A stretch of DNA of 64,000 bases, taken from contig CP076053.1 of the NCBI GenBank assembly GCA_018672315.1, positions 2,343,827 through 2,407,826 on the forward strand. Reading direction: 5' to 3'. Position 1 is the first letter of the stretch. Every line of letters starts with the position of its first letter. The translations under genes were made by a program, and so were the position numbers. This DNA comes from Nocardioidaceae bacterium (GTDB lineage Bacteria > Actinomycetota > Actinomycetes > Propionibacteriales > Nocardioidaceae). The notes under the pieces were generated by a model that had not been told where the DNA came from, made no database searches, and saw nothing but the letters and a program-made list of their open reading frames with translations. Positions 1 to 9,561 of this stretch are shown piece by piece.

Positions 1-333
1 ACGCCGGTCGATCGTCGCGGTCGCCACCAGCGTCGACCCCGGCGGGGTCGCGCCGATCAGCTGGAACGAGGTCGCGACCGAGACCGCGTGCTCGTCCTCG
101 GCGAGGTGAGGGATCACCTCGACGAAGCAGCACACGTCGAGCAGCGCCTGGATCGCCGCAGCGTGAGCACCCCCGAACGGGGTCGCCGCGAGCCCCTCGA
201 CGGGCATCGCCAAGCCCGCCTGGGGGTCCTGCGCGTCGACGAACCGGAGGCCCAGGGCCTCGTTCAGTCCGACGGTCAGGACCGCGCTCAGTCTGTCCGG
301 GCTGCTCGAGGGGTCACTCACGCGGTCCAGCAT
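1..333 (-). CDS. PaaI-type hotdog thioesterase, C-terminus cut by window edge
   Basis: The minus strand opens with an ATG at 333 (an in-frame GTG at 321 is an alternative start) and reads off the left edge. The visible 111 residues carry the FGGAHAAAIQALLDV segment, which matches the HGG-helix of the PaaI/YigI hotdog thioesterases, followed by the strands typical of that fold (SVATSFQLIG). Family members hydrolyse acyl- or aryl-CoA thioesters in the cytoplasm. The exact substrate cannot be told. The usual catalytic-loop HGG reads FGG here. The gene diverges from the NagD-like gene with 37 bp between the chosen starts. Confidence 0.65.
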   Translation of the reverse strand, partial: MLDRVSDPSSSPDRLSAVLTVGLNEALGLRFVDAQDPQAGLAMPVEGLAATPFGGAHAAAIQALLDVCCFVEVIPHLAEDEHAVSVATSFQLIGATPPGSTLVATATIDRR

Positions 334-370
334 GGCGGATGAGCACGCGGCGACGGGGAAGAGGCCACCC

Positions 371-1201
371 ATGGCGAAGAGCGAGCACCACGCGTGGGAC
401 GGCGTCGAGGCGTTCGAGCGTCCCATCGACTACTGGCTCACCGACATGGACGGCGTCCTGGTGAACGAGGAGAAGGCCATCGACGGCGCCCAGGAGCTCA
501 TCAGCGCCCTGCGCGACGGCGACAAGCAGTTCCTCGTGCTCACCAACAACTCCATCTACACCCCGCGCGACCTGCGGTCCCGCCTGAAGGCCTCGGGCAT
601 CGACGTGCCCGAGGACGCCATCTGGACCTCGGCGCTGGCCACCGCGCGCTTCCTGCACGAGCAGCGCCCCGGCAGCTCGGCGTTCGTGGTGGGGGAGTCG
701 GGGCTGACCACCGCCCTGCACGAGATCGGCTACGTGCTCACCGACCGTGACCCGGAGTACGTCGTGATCGGCGAGACGCGTACGTACTCCTTCGAGGCCA
801 TCACGCGCGCCATCAGGCTCATCGAGGACGGCGCGAAGTTCATCGCCACCAACCCCGACCCGTCCGGTCCCAGCCCGGAGGGCACCCTGCCGGCGACCGG
901 GTCCGTCGCCGCGCTCATCTCCAAGGCCACGAGCCGCGACCCGTACTTCGTCGGCAAGCCGAACCCGCTGATGATGCGCAGCGCTCTCAACCGGATCGAG
1001 GCCCACTCCGAGCGGGCGGTCATGATCGGGGACCGCATGGCCACCGACGTGCAGAGCGGCCTGGAGGCCGGCGTACGCACCGTGCTGGTGCTCTCGGGCT
1101 CGACCGGCAGGCGGGAGATTGACACCTTCCCCTACCGTCCGAACCTCGTCGTCGACTCCGTGGCCGACCTCGTGCCGCTCGCCAAGCGAGCCGCCTCCTG
1201 A
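371..1201 (+). CDS. NagD-like HAD phosphatase (class IIA)
   Basis: This 276-residue protein has all HAD motifs. The nucleophile DMDGVL lies at residues 25-30, followed by LTNNS, the FVGKPNP lysine segment and the acidic GDRMATD motif. The cap between motifs II and III is the C2a type of NagD/4-nitrophenylphosphatase proteins, which dephosphorylate small phosphorylated metabolites in the cytoplasm. I chose the ATG at 371 because GGGAAGAGG lies just upstream. A GTG-type extension to 332 would overlap the start region of the divergent thioesterase. The physiological substrate is unknown. Confidence 0.85.
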   Translation: MAKSEHHAWDGVEAFERPIDYWLTDMDGVLVNEEKAIDGAQELISALRDGDKQFLVLTNNSIYTPRDLRSRLKASGIDVPEDAIWTSALATARFLHEQRPGSSAFVVGESGLTTALHEIGYVLTDRDPEYVVIGETRTYSFEAITRAIRLIEDGAKFIATNPDPSGPSPEGTLPATGSVAALISKATSRDPYFVGKPNPLMMRSALNRIEAHSERAVMIGDRMATDVQSGLEAGVRTVLVLSGSTGRREIDTFPYRPNLVVDSVADLVPLAKRAAS

Positions 1202-1233
1202 CGTGCGCCCGTCGCCCGGTCACGGGGGTTCGC

Positions 1234-1239
1234 TAGCGT
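1234..1239 (+). promoter_or_regulatory. Candidate -10 element for ppsR-ppsA
   Basis: TAGCGT lies 57 bp before the ppsR ATG, in the short gap after the NagD-like gene. The leader it would create contains a small hairpin CGGACC-AC-GGTCCG near 1260-1271. No convincing -35 is visible. Inference from the sequence only. Confidence 0.3.
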
Positions 1240-1295
1240 CAGCACCCGAGCCCGAGGACGGACCACGGTCCGCACGTGACGGAGGTGAGACGTCG

Positions 1296-2264
1296 ATGAC
1301 GCAGGCGCGTACGCCCGCCGACGGCGGCAACGGCTCCGGCCACGGGCCGGCGGTGCCCGTCTTCTTCCTCTCCGACTCCACCGGCATCAGCGCCGAGACC
1401 ATGGGCAACGCGCTGCTGCTGCAGTTCCCCCACCGTCGGTTCGACCGCATCTCCATCCCGTTCATCACCAGCGAGGAGGAGGCCGCGCGCGTCGTGGAGC
1501 AGATCGACGCCGCCGTCACCGACCAGGTGATGCCGCTGGCCTTCACGACCGCCGCGTCGAACGAGGTGCGCGCGGTGCTGCACACCTCGCGGGTGCCGAT
1601 GGTCGACTTCTTCGACATGCACCTGAACAAGGTCGAGGAGATCCTCGGCGACGAGGGCATGCGCAAGCCCGCGCGGTTGCACGGTGTCGGCGACGTCAAG
1701 CGCTACAACAACCGCATGGCCGCGATCGAGTTCACGATCGAGCACGACGACGGCGCCTCGATCCGCAGCCTCGACCGCGCCGACACGATCCTGTTGGCAC
1801 CGTCACGCTGCGGCAAGACGCCGACCAGCATGTACCTCGCGCTCCAGCACTCCTTGCACGTGGCGAACTACCCGCTGGTCGACGAGGACCTCGACGACAA
1901 CCAGCTGCCACGGCCCGTCCGCGACCTCGACGTGCCGCTGTTCGGCCTCATGACCACCGCCGAGCGGCTCTCGCGCGTGCGCGGCGAGCGCCGGGCGAAC
2001 TCGACGTACGCGTCCCTCGAGCAGTGCCGGTGGGAGCTGCGTCAGGCCCAACGCCTGTACGACACCCACGGCGTCACCGTCATCGACTCCTCCACCAGGT
2101 CGGTGGAGGAGATGAGCGCCATCATCGTGCAGCAGCTGCGCCGTCACAGCCTCGACAGCGACGCGGACGGCTCCGTACGCACCAGGAACACCTCGCCGCA
2201 CCGCACCACCACGACCGGCCAGTCCGGCCCCGGACTCCGCCGCAGCCACGGAAGGACCAGTTGA
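1296..2264 (+). CDS. ppsR: PEP synthase regulatory kinase/pyrophosphorylase (DUF299)
   Basis: PpsR-family enzymes use ADP to phosphorylate, and phosphate to dephosphorylate, a threonine two residues before the catalytic histidine of PEP synthase, switching it off and on. The 322-residue product begins with the family motif [19 protein letters not shown] and has the nucleotide-binding loop [15 protein letters not shown]. The C-terminal 35 or so residues (Ser/Thr/Arg rich) extend past the usual end. The start at 1296 follows a strong GGAGGTGAG ribosome site, whereas upstream codons in this frame lack one. Its stop overlaps the ppsA start (TGATG), so the two are translationally coupled, which fits regulator and target. 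Confidence 0.93.
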   Translation: MTQARTPADGGNGSGHGPAVPVFFLSDSTGISAETMGNALLLQFPHRRFDRISIPFITSEEEAARVVEQIDAAVTDQVMPLAFTTAASNEVRAVLHTSRVPMVDFFDMHLNKVEEILGDEGMRKPARLHGVGDVKRYNNRMAAIEFTIEHDDGASIRSLDRADTILLAPSRCGKTPTSMYLALQHSLHVANYPLVDEDLDDNQLPRPVRDLDVPLFGLMTTAERLSRVRGERRANSTYASLEQCRWELRQAQRLYDTHGVTVIDSSTRSVEEMSAIIVQQLRRHSLDSDADGSVRTRNTSPHRTTTTGQSGPGLRRSHGRTS

Positions 2265-4693
2265 TGAGCGACACCACCGCCGATCAGAGCGGGAGCACGG
2301 AGAAGAACGTGCTGTGGTTCTCCGAGGTCGGCATGGGCGACGTCGGTGAGGTCGGCGGCAAGAACGCCTCGCTCGGCGAGATGGTCTCCAACCTCGCCGA
2401 CCTCGGCGTCTCGGTGCCCGACGGCTTCGCGACGACGTCCTCGGCGTTCCTGCGCTTCCTCGCCGTCGACGGCCTCGACGAGCGCATCGTCGAGCGGATG
2501 CGCGACCTCGACGTCGACGACACCCGCGCACTGGCGGCCGCCGGGTCCGAGATCCGCGGCTGGATCACCGGGCACCCTTTCCCCGACGACCTCGAGGCGG
2601 CGATCCGCGAGGCGTACTCGACGTTGTCGGGCAACTCCTCCGGCGCCACGTTCGCGGTGCGCTCCTCGGCCACGGCCGAGGACCTGCCCGACGCCTCCTT
2701 CGCCGGCCAGCAGGAGACCTTCCTGAACGTCACGGGGGTCGACGCGGTGCTCGAGTGCGTGCGCGAGGTGTACGCCTCCCTCTACAACGACCGCGCCATC
2801 TCCTACCGCGTGCACCACGGCTTCGAGCACGCCGACGTCGGCATCTCCGCGGGCGTGCAGAAGATGGTGCGCTCGGACATCGGGTCCTCGGGCGTGATGT
2901 TCACCGTCGACACCGAGTCCGGCTTCGACCAGGCGGTCTTCATCACCTCGGCGTACGGGCTCGGCGAGGGCGTCGTGCAGGGCGCGGTGAACCCGGACGA
3001 GTTCTACGTCTACAAGCCCGCTCTGGCCGAGGGCAAGCAGGCCGTGCTCAAGCGCACCGTCGGCGCCAAGGCGACCAAGATGATCTACACCGACCGCACC
3101 GAGACGGGGCAGACGACCGAGTTCGTCGAGGTCGACCCGGCCGACTCCCGGCTGCTCTCCCTCACCGACGAGGAGGTCACCGAGCTCGCGAAGCACGCAG
3201 TGACCATCGAGGAGCACTACGGCCGCCCCATGGACATCGAGTGGGGCAAGGACGGCGACGACGGCCGGCTCTACATCCTCCAGGCGCGGCCCGAGACCGT
3301 GCAGTCCCGCGTGGGCGGGGTCATGGAGCGCTTCAAGATCGACCGCGGCGTCACCGCCGACGCCGAGGTCGTCATCGAGGGCCGGGCGATCGGTCAGAAG
3401 ATCGGCGCCGGCACGGTGCGCGTGCTCGGCAGCGTCGAGGAGATGCACGACTTCACCCCCGGCGACGTGCTCGTGGCCGACATGACGGATCCCGACTGGG
3501 AGCCGATCATGAAGCGTGCCGCCGCGATCGTGACCAACCGCGGCGGGCGTACGTGCCACGCCGCGATCATCGCCCGCGAGCTCGGCATCCCCGCTGTCGT
3601 CGGCTCCGGCTCGGCCACGACGGACCTGGCCGACGGCCGCGAGGTCACCGTCTCCTGCGCCGAGGGCGACACCGGCTTCGTCTACGACGGCATCCTCGAC
3701 TTCGCCGTGGAGAAGACCGAGCTCGACGCCATGCCCGACGTGCCCGTGAAGGTCATGATGAACGTCGGCACCCCGGACCAGGCGTTCAGCTTCTCGCGGC
3801 TCCCGAACGCCGGCGTCGGCCTGATGCGGCTCGAGTTCATCATCAACCGCCAGATCGGCATCCACCCCAAGGCCCTGCTCGAGCTCGAGGCCGGCGGTGA
3901 GGACCTGCCGGCCGCGCTGCGCGAGGAGGTCACCGACCTGATCGCGGCGTACGACGGGCCCCGTGACTTCTTCGTCAAGCGCGTCGCCGAGGGCATCGCG
4001 ATGATCGCCGCAGCGTTCTCGCCGGAGCCGGTGATCGTGCGGATGAGCGACTTCAAGTCCAACGAGTACGCCAACCTCGTCGGCGGCACCCGCTACGAGC
4101 CCGATGAGGAGAACCCGATGATCGGGTACCGCGGCGCCTCGCGGTACCTCTCGGACGACTTCGCCGAGTGCTTCGCGATGGAGTGCGCGGCCATCCGCCA
4201 CGTGCGCGAGGAGATGGGGCTGACCAACGTCAAGGTCATGATCCCGTTCGTGCGCACCATCGCCGAGGCCGAGGGTGTCATCAGCCTGCTCGGCGAGCAC
4301 GGGCTCGAGCGCGGCAAGGACGAGCTGCAGGTCGTGATGATGTGCGAGGTGCCGAGCAACGCGATCATCCCCGAGCAGTTCCTCGAGCACTTCGACGGCT
4401 TCTCGATCGGGTCGAACGACCTCACGCAGCTGACGCTCGGCGTCGACCGGGACTCCTCGCTGGTGGCGCAGACCTTCAACGAGCGGGATCCGGCCGTGCT
4501 CTTCATGCTCGAGCGGGCGATCGCGGCCTGCAAGAAGCTCGACAAGTACGTCGGCATCTGCGGCCAGGGGCCCTCCGACGACCCCGAGCTGGCCGTGTGG
4601 CTGCTGAAGCAGGGCATCGAGTCGATGTCGCTGAACCCCGACACGGTCGTGGAGACCTGGCTGGCGCTGGCGAAGGTCGACCTCGACGCGTAG
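2264..4693 (+). CDS. ppsA: Phosphoenolpyruvate synthase (pyruvate, water dikinase)
   Basis: PpsA makes PEP from pyruvate and ATP, releasing AMP and phosphate, at the entry to gluconeogenesis. The 809-residue protein is full length. It has the N-terminal ATP-grasp domain ([29 protein letters not shown]), the central phosphohistidine domain with [14 protein letters not shown], and the C-terminal PEP/pyruvate barrel ending in [15 protein letters not shown] with the catalytic cysteine. By codon count the phospho-acceptor is His432, and the PpsR target threonine is Thr430. The TCH rather than TSH sequence separates it from PPDK. It starts within the ppsR stop codon. Confidence 0.96.
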   Translation: MSDTTADQSGSTEKNVLWFSEVGMGDVGEVGGKNASLGEMVSNLADLGVSVPDGFATTSSAFLRFLAVDGLDERIVERMRDLDVDDTRALAAAGSEIRGWITGHPFPDDLEAAIREAYSTLSGNSSGATFAVRSSATAEDLPDASFAGQQETFLNVTGVDAVLECVREVYASLYNDRAISYRVHHGFEHADVGISAGVQKMVRSDIGSSGVMFTVDTESGFDQAVFITSAYGLGEGVVQGAVNPDEFYVYKPALAEGKQAVLKRTVGAKATKMIYTDRTETGQTTEFVEVDPADSRLLSLTDEEVTELAKHAVTIEEHYGRPMDIEWGKDGDDGRLYILQARPETVQSRVGGVMERFKIDRGVTADAEVVIEGRAIGQKIGAGTVRVLGSVEEMHDFTPGDVLVADMTDPDWEPIMKRAAAIVTNRGGRTCHAAIIARELGIPAVVGSGSATTDLADGREVTVSCAEGDTGFVYDGILDFAVEKTELDAMPDVPVKVMMNVGTPDQAFSFSRLPNAGVGLMRLEFIINRQIGIHPKALLELEAGGEDLPAALREEVTDLIAAYDGPRDFFVKRVAEGIAMIAAAFSPEPVIVRMSDFKSNEYANLVGGTRYEPDEENPMIGYRGASRYLSDDFAECFAMECAAIRHVREEMGLTNVKVMIPFVRTIAEAEGVISLLGEHGLERGKDELQVVMMCEVPSNAIIPEQFLEHFDGFSIGSNDLTQLTLGVDRDSSLVAQTFNERDPAVLFMLERAIAACKKLDKYVGICGQGPSDDPELAVWLLKQGIESMSLNPDTVVETWLALAKVDLDA

Positions 4694-4699
4694 GCGACA

Positions 4700-4724
4700 C
4701 CGCGTGTGACGCGGGTCTTGTATT
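4700..4724 (+). terminator. Candidate intrinsic terminator after ppsA
   Basis: CCGCGT-GTG-ACGCGG forms a six-pair hairpin seven bases after the ppsA stop and is followed by the T-rich GTCTTGTATT. The T tract runs into the LexA palindrome of the next gene. Confidence 0.45.
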
Positions 4725-4742
4725 CGAACACGTGTTCGAATA
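4721..4742. promoter_or_regulatory. LexA-type SOS box, perfect palindrome
   Basis: The core TTCGAACACGTGTTCGAA (4723-4740) sits inside a perfect 22-bp palindrome and matches the actinobacterial/Gram-positive LexA consensus (CGAAC-N4-GTTCG). It ends 10 bp before the DUF222/HNH start codon, so LexA bound here would block transcription of that gene until DNA damage. LexA boxes before 13E12-type DUF222/HNH genes are known in mycobacteria. Confidence 0.85.
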
Positions 4743-4752
4743 GCATGTGTGC

Positions 4753-6041
4753 ATGACCTCGCTCCTCGACCCCACCCCGATCGCTCCGCGGTCGCGTGAG
4801 CGGGGTCCGCGGGAGACGGTCAGGTCGGTTCATGACGCCCTCGACGCCGCGGGCCCTGTTGAGGGGCTGTCATCTGCTGAGTGCGATGCGTTGATCGCTG
4901 AGGTCGCGCGGGCGAGGGCGCGGTTGCAGGCGTACGAGCTGCGGCTGGTCGCGGCGGCTGCGAAGACGACCGTGGCCTCTGATGCGGGGGTGCGTACGAC
5001 CAGTGACTGGTTGGCAGCCCGCACCCGCACCACTGGTGCAGCGGCTGCCCGCACTGTGGGTCTGGCGACCGACCTGTCCGACCGGCTGCCCACGACAAGT
5101 CAGGCGTCGAGGCCGGACTGGTTTCACGCGAGCACGCTGCGGTGATCGCGCACGCCACCGCGCAGCTCCCGACCGGCCTGTCCGCCCAGGACAGGGCCAC
5201 CGTGGAGCGGCGGCTCGTTGAGCGCAGCCGCACCCTGGACCCGACCCAGCTCCGCCGCCACGCCCGCCGGGTCCTCGAGGTCGTCGAACCCGACCCCGCA
5301 GTGGTCGACGCCCACGAGGACGCGCAGCTGGTCGACGAGGAGACCCGGGCCCTGGCCAAGGCCCGGTTGACGGTGCACGACAACGGCGACGGCACCGTGA
5401 CCGGTCACTTCACCGTCCCGCACCTGGCCGGGTCGGTGCTGCGGAAGATCCTGGCCGCGATGACCGCACCCCGCCGCGCCGCCCTCGGCGCCACCCGGGC
5501 CCAAGGTGCCCAGCCGCTGGGTGACGGTGGGCGCGACTGGGCCCACGAGCGCGGGGTCGCGTTCGCGGACCTCCTGGAGCACCTGCCGACCGACCGGCTC
5601 TCGGGCAAGACCGCGACCACGCTCGTGGTGACGATGGACCACACCACGCTCGCGGGGGCGGTGAAGGCGGCCGGGATCGACACCGGTGAGCGGCTCTCCG
5701 CCGCGACCGCCCGTCGGCTCGCGTGCAGCTCCGGGCTCGTGCCCGTCGTGCTCGGTGGGGAGTCCCAGCCGCTGGACCTCGGCCGGCAGCGACGCCTGTT
5801 CTCCGAGGCCCAACGCCTCGCGGGAGCGACCCGGCACACCACCTGCGCCGCGACCGGGTGCCAGACCCCCTACGCCTGGACCGAGCTGCACCACCGCAGA
5901 CCCTGGTCCCACGGCGGCACCACCGACCTCGACGACATGGTCCCGCTGTGCACGTTCCACCACCGCCGCATCCACGACCACAGCTACCAGCACCGACGAC
6001 AACCCGACGGCACCATCACCTTCACCTCGCGCACGACCTAG
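4753..6041 (+). pseudogene. DUF222/HNH endonuclease-domain protein, frameshifted
   Basis: Two adjacent frames together make one ordinary DUF222-HNH (13E12 REP-like) protein. Frame one runs from the ATG at 4753 to LSDRL at 5088 and then drifts to a stop at 5143-5145. The other frame picks up at 5091 with HDKSGVEAGLVSREHAAVI and continues to a C-terminal HNH domain (CAATGCQTPYAWTELHHRRPW, then DLDDMVPLCTFHHRRIH). A two-base gain or one-base loss near 5089-5090 explains the break exactly. No slippery heptamer is visible, so programmed frameshifting is unlikely. The SOS box implies damage-inducible expression before decay. A sequencing error is the main alternative. Confidence 0.82.
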
Positions 6042-6053
6042 CGTCTCGACGGG

Positions 6054-6947
6054 TCATCGCACAGTGTCGAGCTGCCGCCACGCGTGGGCGATGACCCCGG
6101 CCCAGCCCGGGTCCTCGCCCACGTGCGTCTGCAGCGTCAGCACGAACAGCACCGCCCACCCGCGGGCCCGGTCCCGCAGGCCATCGTCGACCGCGTGGCC
6201 GGCCGCAGCGGCGTACGCGTTCCACAGCCGCTCGCGGTCAGCGGGCTCGAGGAGCAGCCAGCCCGATGCCAGGTCGACCGCGGGGTCGCCGGCACCGAGG
6301 TCGCCGAAGTCGATGACGGCGCTGAGGCGACCGCGGTCCACCAGGAGGTTGTGGGGGTGGAGGTCCCCGTGCACCCACATCGGAGGCCCGTCCCAGGCAG
6401 CAGCGGACAATGCACGCCGCCACACCGACCGCACCGGATGCCCGGGGCCGATCCCGAGTCCCACGACGAGCTCGTCGAACCGGCCGGCACGGTCGCCCAG
6501 TGCGACCCCGCGGAACGGATTGACCGGCAGTCCGGCTGGTGCGGCCCGGTGCAGGGCGCCGAGGAACCGACCGAGGTCCTCGGCCGAAGAGGTTGCGTCC
6601 CAGGTGCCGCCCATGACCGAGGCGGCCGACGAGCCGGGCAGCCAGGGCGCGACGAGCCGAGGCCAGGGGTAGCCGCAGCCGGGCTCGCCGACCCGAATGG
6701 GTCGGGGTATCGACAGCGGCAGCGGCGGCAGGCGCGGCAGCCACCGGATCTCGCTCTGCAGGGTCCGCGAGGCGAGAGCGCGGCGCGGAAGACGCACGAC
6801 GAAGTCGTCACCGAGCCTCCACTGCACGTTGTCCCAGCCCTCGGGTCCACGCGAGAGCGGCAGAACGGCGAGATCGGGGTGCTGCTCACGCAGCAGCGCA
6901 CGCACCAGCCCGGCGTCGACCTCGATCTCGGCAGCGGGTGCGGGCAC
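6054..6947 (-). CDS. Aminoglycoside phosphotransferase-fold kinase
   Basis: The 297-residue protein has the APH catalytic loop VHGDLHPHNLLVD, with catalytic Asp and Mg-binding Asn, and the VIDFGD metal-binding motif. It also has a hydrophobic N-lobe with a recognisable substrate region (RLPRRALASRTLQSEIRWL). Enzymes of this fold phosphorylate small hydroxyl compounds or antibiotics, and sequence alone does not give the substrate. The GTG at 6947 follows GCGGGAG at a good distance. The gene converges on the DUF222/HNH remnant with a 12-bp gap and may share a transcript with nothing else. Confidence 0.8.
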   Translation of the reverse strand: MPAPAAEIEVDAGLVRALLREQHPDLAVLPLSRGPEGWDNVQWRLGDDFVVRLPRRALASRTLQSEIRWLPRLPPLPLSIPRPIRVGEPGCGYPWPRLVAPWLPGSSAASVMGGTWDATSSAEDLGRFLGALHRAAPAGLPVNPFRGVALGDRAGRFDELVVGLGIGPGHPVRSVWRRALSAAAWDGPPMWVHGDLHPHNLLVDRGRLSAVIDFGDLGAGDPAVDLASGWLLLEPADRERLWNAYAAAAGHAVDDGLRDRARGWAVLFVLTLQTHVGEDPGWAGVIAHAWRQLDTVR

Positions 6948-6967
6948 GGCGCAAGTCTCCCGCCTGC

Positions 6968-7474
6968 TCAGTTCAGGATGACGATGCCTGCGTTCAGGGC
7001 CGTCGCGAAGGCCACCCACGCCACGTAGGGCACCAGCAGCCACGCGGCCGCCGGCCGCTCGCGCCGGGCGAGGGCGATCGTGACCACCACGGCGGCCAGC
7101 AGCACGACGATCTCGACGAGGGCCAACCCGTAGCGGTCGCCGGCGAAGAAGATCGGCGTCCACGCGGCGTTGAGCACCAGCTGCACCGCCCACGCGGTGA
7201 GGGCGGGGCTCCAGGCGGCGCCACGGGTCTGCGCCGCGCGCCACAGCACCCACGCGCTCGCCGCGATCATCACGTACAGCACCGTCCACACCGGACCGAA
7301 GAGCCAGGCCGGGGGCGCGTACGGCGGGAGGTCGAGCGCGGCGTACGTCGAGGACGCCGACGAGGCGGCCACCCCGCCGAGTCCGGCGGCGACGGCCACG
7401 GCGACGGCGAAGCCGCCGAGCGTCAGCAGGGATCGTGCGGAGAACGCCGGTGGCGGGTGCATCGTGGTGCTCAC
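6968..7474 (-). CDS. tspO: TspO/MBR family membrane protein
   Basis: This 168-residue protein has five membrane segments and the TspO signature: PPYAPPAWLFGPVWTVLYVMIA in helix two, WTPIFF, and the C-terminal LLVPYVAWVAFATALN. TspO proteins bind porphyrins and other ligands in the membrane and are tied to tetrapyrrole or stress control. The GTG at 7474 follows GGGGAG and leaves the normal TspO length, while an upstream extension to 7561 would overlap the divergent ligase gene. The 53 bp between the two divergent starts must hold both promoters. Confidence 0.9.
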   Translation of the reverse strand: MSTTMHPPPAFSARSLLTLGGFAVAVAVAAGLGGVAASSASSTYAALDLPPYAPPAWLFGPVWTVLYVMIAASAWVLWRAAQTRGAAWSPALTAWAVQLVLNAAWTPIFFAGDRYGLALVEIVVLLAAVVVTIALARRERPAAAWLLVPYVAWVAFATALNAGIVILN

Positions 7475-7527
7475 GGCGAGAGGCTCCCCGCCGTGTGCCG
7501 ACGCGACACCAGGGGCAGGGGTGAGGC

Positions 7528-8502
7528 ATGCTCGGCCCGCCCACCCCCGGACTCGCGACACTCACGCACGACCGCGACTGGGACGCGTTCGCCGCCGGGT
7601 GGGTCGTGGAGCGCAAGCTCGACGGCCAGCGGGTGCTCGCCGACACGCGGGGGACCGGCGCGAGGCTCTGGTCCCGCAACGGCCACGACGTCACCGATGC
7701 CTTCCCCGAGATCGTCGCGGCCCTCGGTGCCGTGCCGACGGGGTGGGTCCTCGACGGCGAGGTGGTCGCCTTCGACGGGGCCGTCACCTCCTTCGCGAGA
7801 CTGCAGCAGCGCATCGGCCTGCGCGGCGAGGCCGCCGCTTCCTCCGGGGTCGGAGTCTTCTTCTACGTCTTCGACGTGCTGAGCGCGGCGGGTGAGGACC
7901 TCCGCGACCTCCCGTGGACCGAACGCAAAGCGCGTCTGCGCGAGGGCATCGGCTGGAGCGACGACAAGCTCCGCCTCGTGCCCCACCGCACCGACGGCTT
8001 CGAGGAGTACTACGCCGAGGCCTGCTCCAAGGGCTGGGAGGGCCTCATCGCCAAGCGCGCGGACGCGGCCTACCCCGGCGGGCGTACGAAGAGCTGGTTG
8101 AAGCTCAAGTGCGAGGCGGGCCAGGAGCTCGTGGTCGTGGGTTGGAGCGAACCCCGGGGCGAGCGTGTCGGCCTCGGTGCCCTGCTCCTGGCCCACCACC
8201 TCGAGCGGGGCGACACCGACGACAGCGCGCTCCGCTACGTCGGCAAGGTCGGCACCGGCTTCGACCACGCGACCCTGCGGGACCTGCGCGGACGACTCGG
8301 TGACCTCGAGGTCGGCGAGAGCCCCTGCACCGAGGGTGAGCTCCCCCGAGGCAAGGCAGCCGACGAGGTGCACTGGGTACGCCCCGAGCTGGTCGCCGAA
8401 GTGGCCTTCACCGAGTGGACGAGCGACGGCATGATGCGGCACCCGCGCTTCCTGGGGCTGCGTACCGACAAGCCCGCCGCCGACGTGGTCCGCGAGAGCT
8501 GA
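7528..8502 (+). CDS. ATP-dependent DNA ligase, LigD ligase-domain type, stand-alone
   Basis: The 324-residue protein is a free-standing nucleotidyltransferase plus OB-fold ligase. The nucleophile Lys30 sits in ERKLDGQR, and later motifs include LDGEVV, EGLIAKR and KSWLKLK. The OB part carries LRYVGKVGTGFDHATLRDL and the end FTEWTSDGMMRHPRF, all as in the ligase domain of bacterial LigD. It would seal breaks during Ku-type end joining or another repair path. The LigD polymerase function is encoded by the next gene 17 bp downstream, so the pair is a split LigD. The ATG at 7528 follows a purine-rich AGGGGCAGGGG. Confidence 0.9.
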   Translation: MLGPPTPGLATLTHDRDWDAFAAGWVVERKLDGQRVLADTRGTGARLWSRNGHDVTDAFPEIVAALGAVPTGWVLDGEVVAFDGAVTSFARLQQRIGLRGEAAASSGVGVFFYVFDVLSAAGEDLRDLPWTERKARLREGIGWSDDKLRLVPHRTDGFEEYYAEACSKGWEGLIAKRADAAYPGGRTKSWLKLKCEAGQELVVVGWSEPRGERVGLGALLLAHHLERGDTDDSALRYVGKVGTGFDHATLRDLRGRLGDLEVGESPCTEGELPRGKAADEVHWVRPELVAEVAFTEWTSDGMMRHPRFLGLRTDKPAADVVRES

Positions 8503-8519
8503 ACGGCAGAGGAGCCGGC

Positions 8520-9500
8520 ATGGTGAAGAAGCACGGCGAGCCCGTCGAGGTCGAGGGGGTGACCGTCAAGAAGCCCGACAAGCCGCTGCTCCCTGGACGC
8601 GGCGCCGACGACGGCAGGGCGGCGGGCGGCCCGCTGACCAAAGCAGGGCTGGCCGAGCACTACGCCTCCGTCGCCGACCTCATGCTGCCTCACCTGGTCG
8701 GCCGGCCGATCTCGATGCAGCGGTTCCCCGACGGGACCGACGAGCACGGCGGGGGAGGGTTCTACGAGAAGAAGCTGCCCAGCCACTACCCGGACTGGGT
8801 GGCCTCCACCGAGCTCGCCACGAACGACGGCCGCCAGCGCCAGGTGGTCGTCGACGACGCCGCCACCCTCGCGCTGCTGTCCCAGTCCGCCTGTCTCACC
8901 CCGCACACCTGGCTCTCCCGCTCCGACGACGACCGGGGCTCGATGCTCGACCGCCCCGACCTGCTCGTCGTCGACCTCGATCCGTCCGTCGACGACGTCG
9001 GCGCCGTCCGCCGGGCGACCCAGCTGGTGGCCGAGGCCTTGGACGACCTCGGCCTCCGGAGCTGGGTGAAGACCACCGGGTCCCGTGGCTACCACGTCAC
9101 CGTGCCGATCCGGCGGGACCGCGGTTTCGACGACGTACGCGGCTTCGCGCAGACCTTCGCCGCGGCGCTCGCCGCCCGCCACCCCGACCTGCTCACCGTC
9201 GAGGCGCGCAAGCAGAACCGGGGTGACCGGGTGCTGCTCGACGTGGCGCGCAACGCGTACGCCCAGACGGTCGTGCCGCCGTACGCCGTCCGGCCCCGGC
9301 CCGGGGCGCCGGTGGCGCTGCCGATCCGGTGGGACGAGGTGTCGCGGGTGCTTCCCGACCAACACACCGTCGACTCGCTCCCGCGCCGGCTCGGGCAGGT
9401 CGACGACCCCTGGGCCGACCTCTGGGACCACCGGCAGGCCCTGGGGACAGCCGTCGACCGCCTCGGGCGGTGGCACGGTCGGGAAGAATCGGACACCTGA
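8520..9500 (+). CDS. LigD-type polymerase/primase domain protein
   Basis: This 326-residue protein is the AEP polymerase module of LigD encoded alone. It has the N-terminal LTKAGLAEHYASVADLMLPHL helix, the metal-binding VVDLDPS, KTTGSRGYHVTVPI, and the third acidic site in VLLDVARNAYAQTVV followed by PPYAVR. Such enzymes fill gaps with ribo- or deoxynucleotides at DNA ends during non-homologous end joining. An ATG at 8520 follows AGAGGAG. It lies immediately after the stand-alone ligase gene and is probably co-transcribed with it. A second member of the family lies at 50345. Confidence 0.9.
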   Translation: MVKKHGEPVEVEGVTVKKPDKPLLPGRGADDGRAAGGPLTKAGLAEHYASVADLMLPHLVGRPISMQRFPDGTDEHGGGGFYEKKLPSHYPDWVASTELATNDGRQRQVVVDDAATLALLSQSACLTPHTWLSRSDDDRGSMLDRPDLLVVDLDPSVDDVGAVRRATQLVAEALDDLGLRSWVKTTGSRGYHVTVPIRRDRGFDDVRGFAQTFAAALAARHPDLLTVEARKQNRGDRVLLDVARNAYAQTVVPPYAVRPRPGAPVALPIRWDEVSRVLPDQHTVDSLPRRLGQVDDPWADLWDHRQALGTAVDRLGRWHGREESDT

Positions 9501-9561
9501 GATCGTTGTGCACGACGTGAAGTTGCCCCGACTCTCCGACCTACGACCTGGAGGACGCCGC

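Noticed and set aside
2144-4390. Long open frame antisense to ppsA
   Set aside because: It is a by-product of GC-rich third positions. It has no ribosome site or domain, and ppsA is clearly coding.
5085-5145. Programmed frameshift joining the two DUF222/HNH frames
   Set aside because: No slippery heptamer or downstream stem is seen, and the shift needs minus one or plus two at CTGCCCACG. A mutation or sequence error is simpler.
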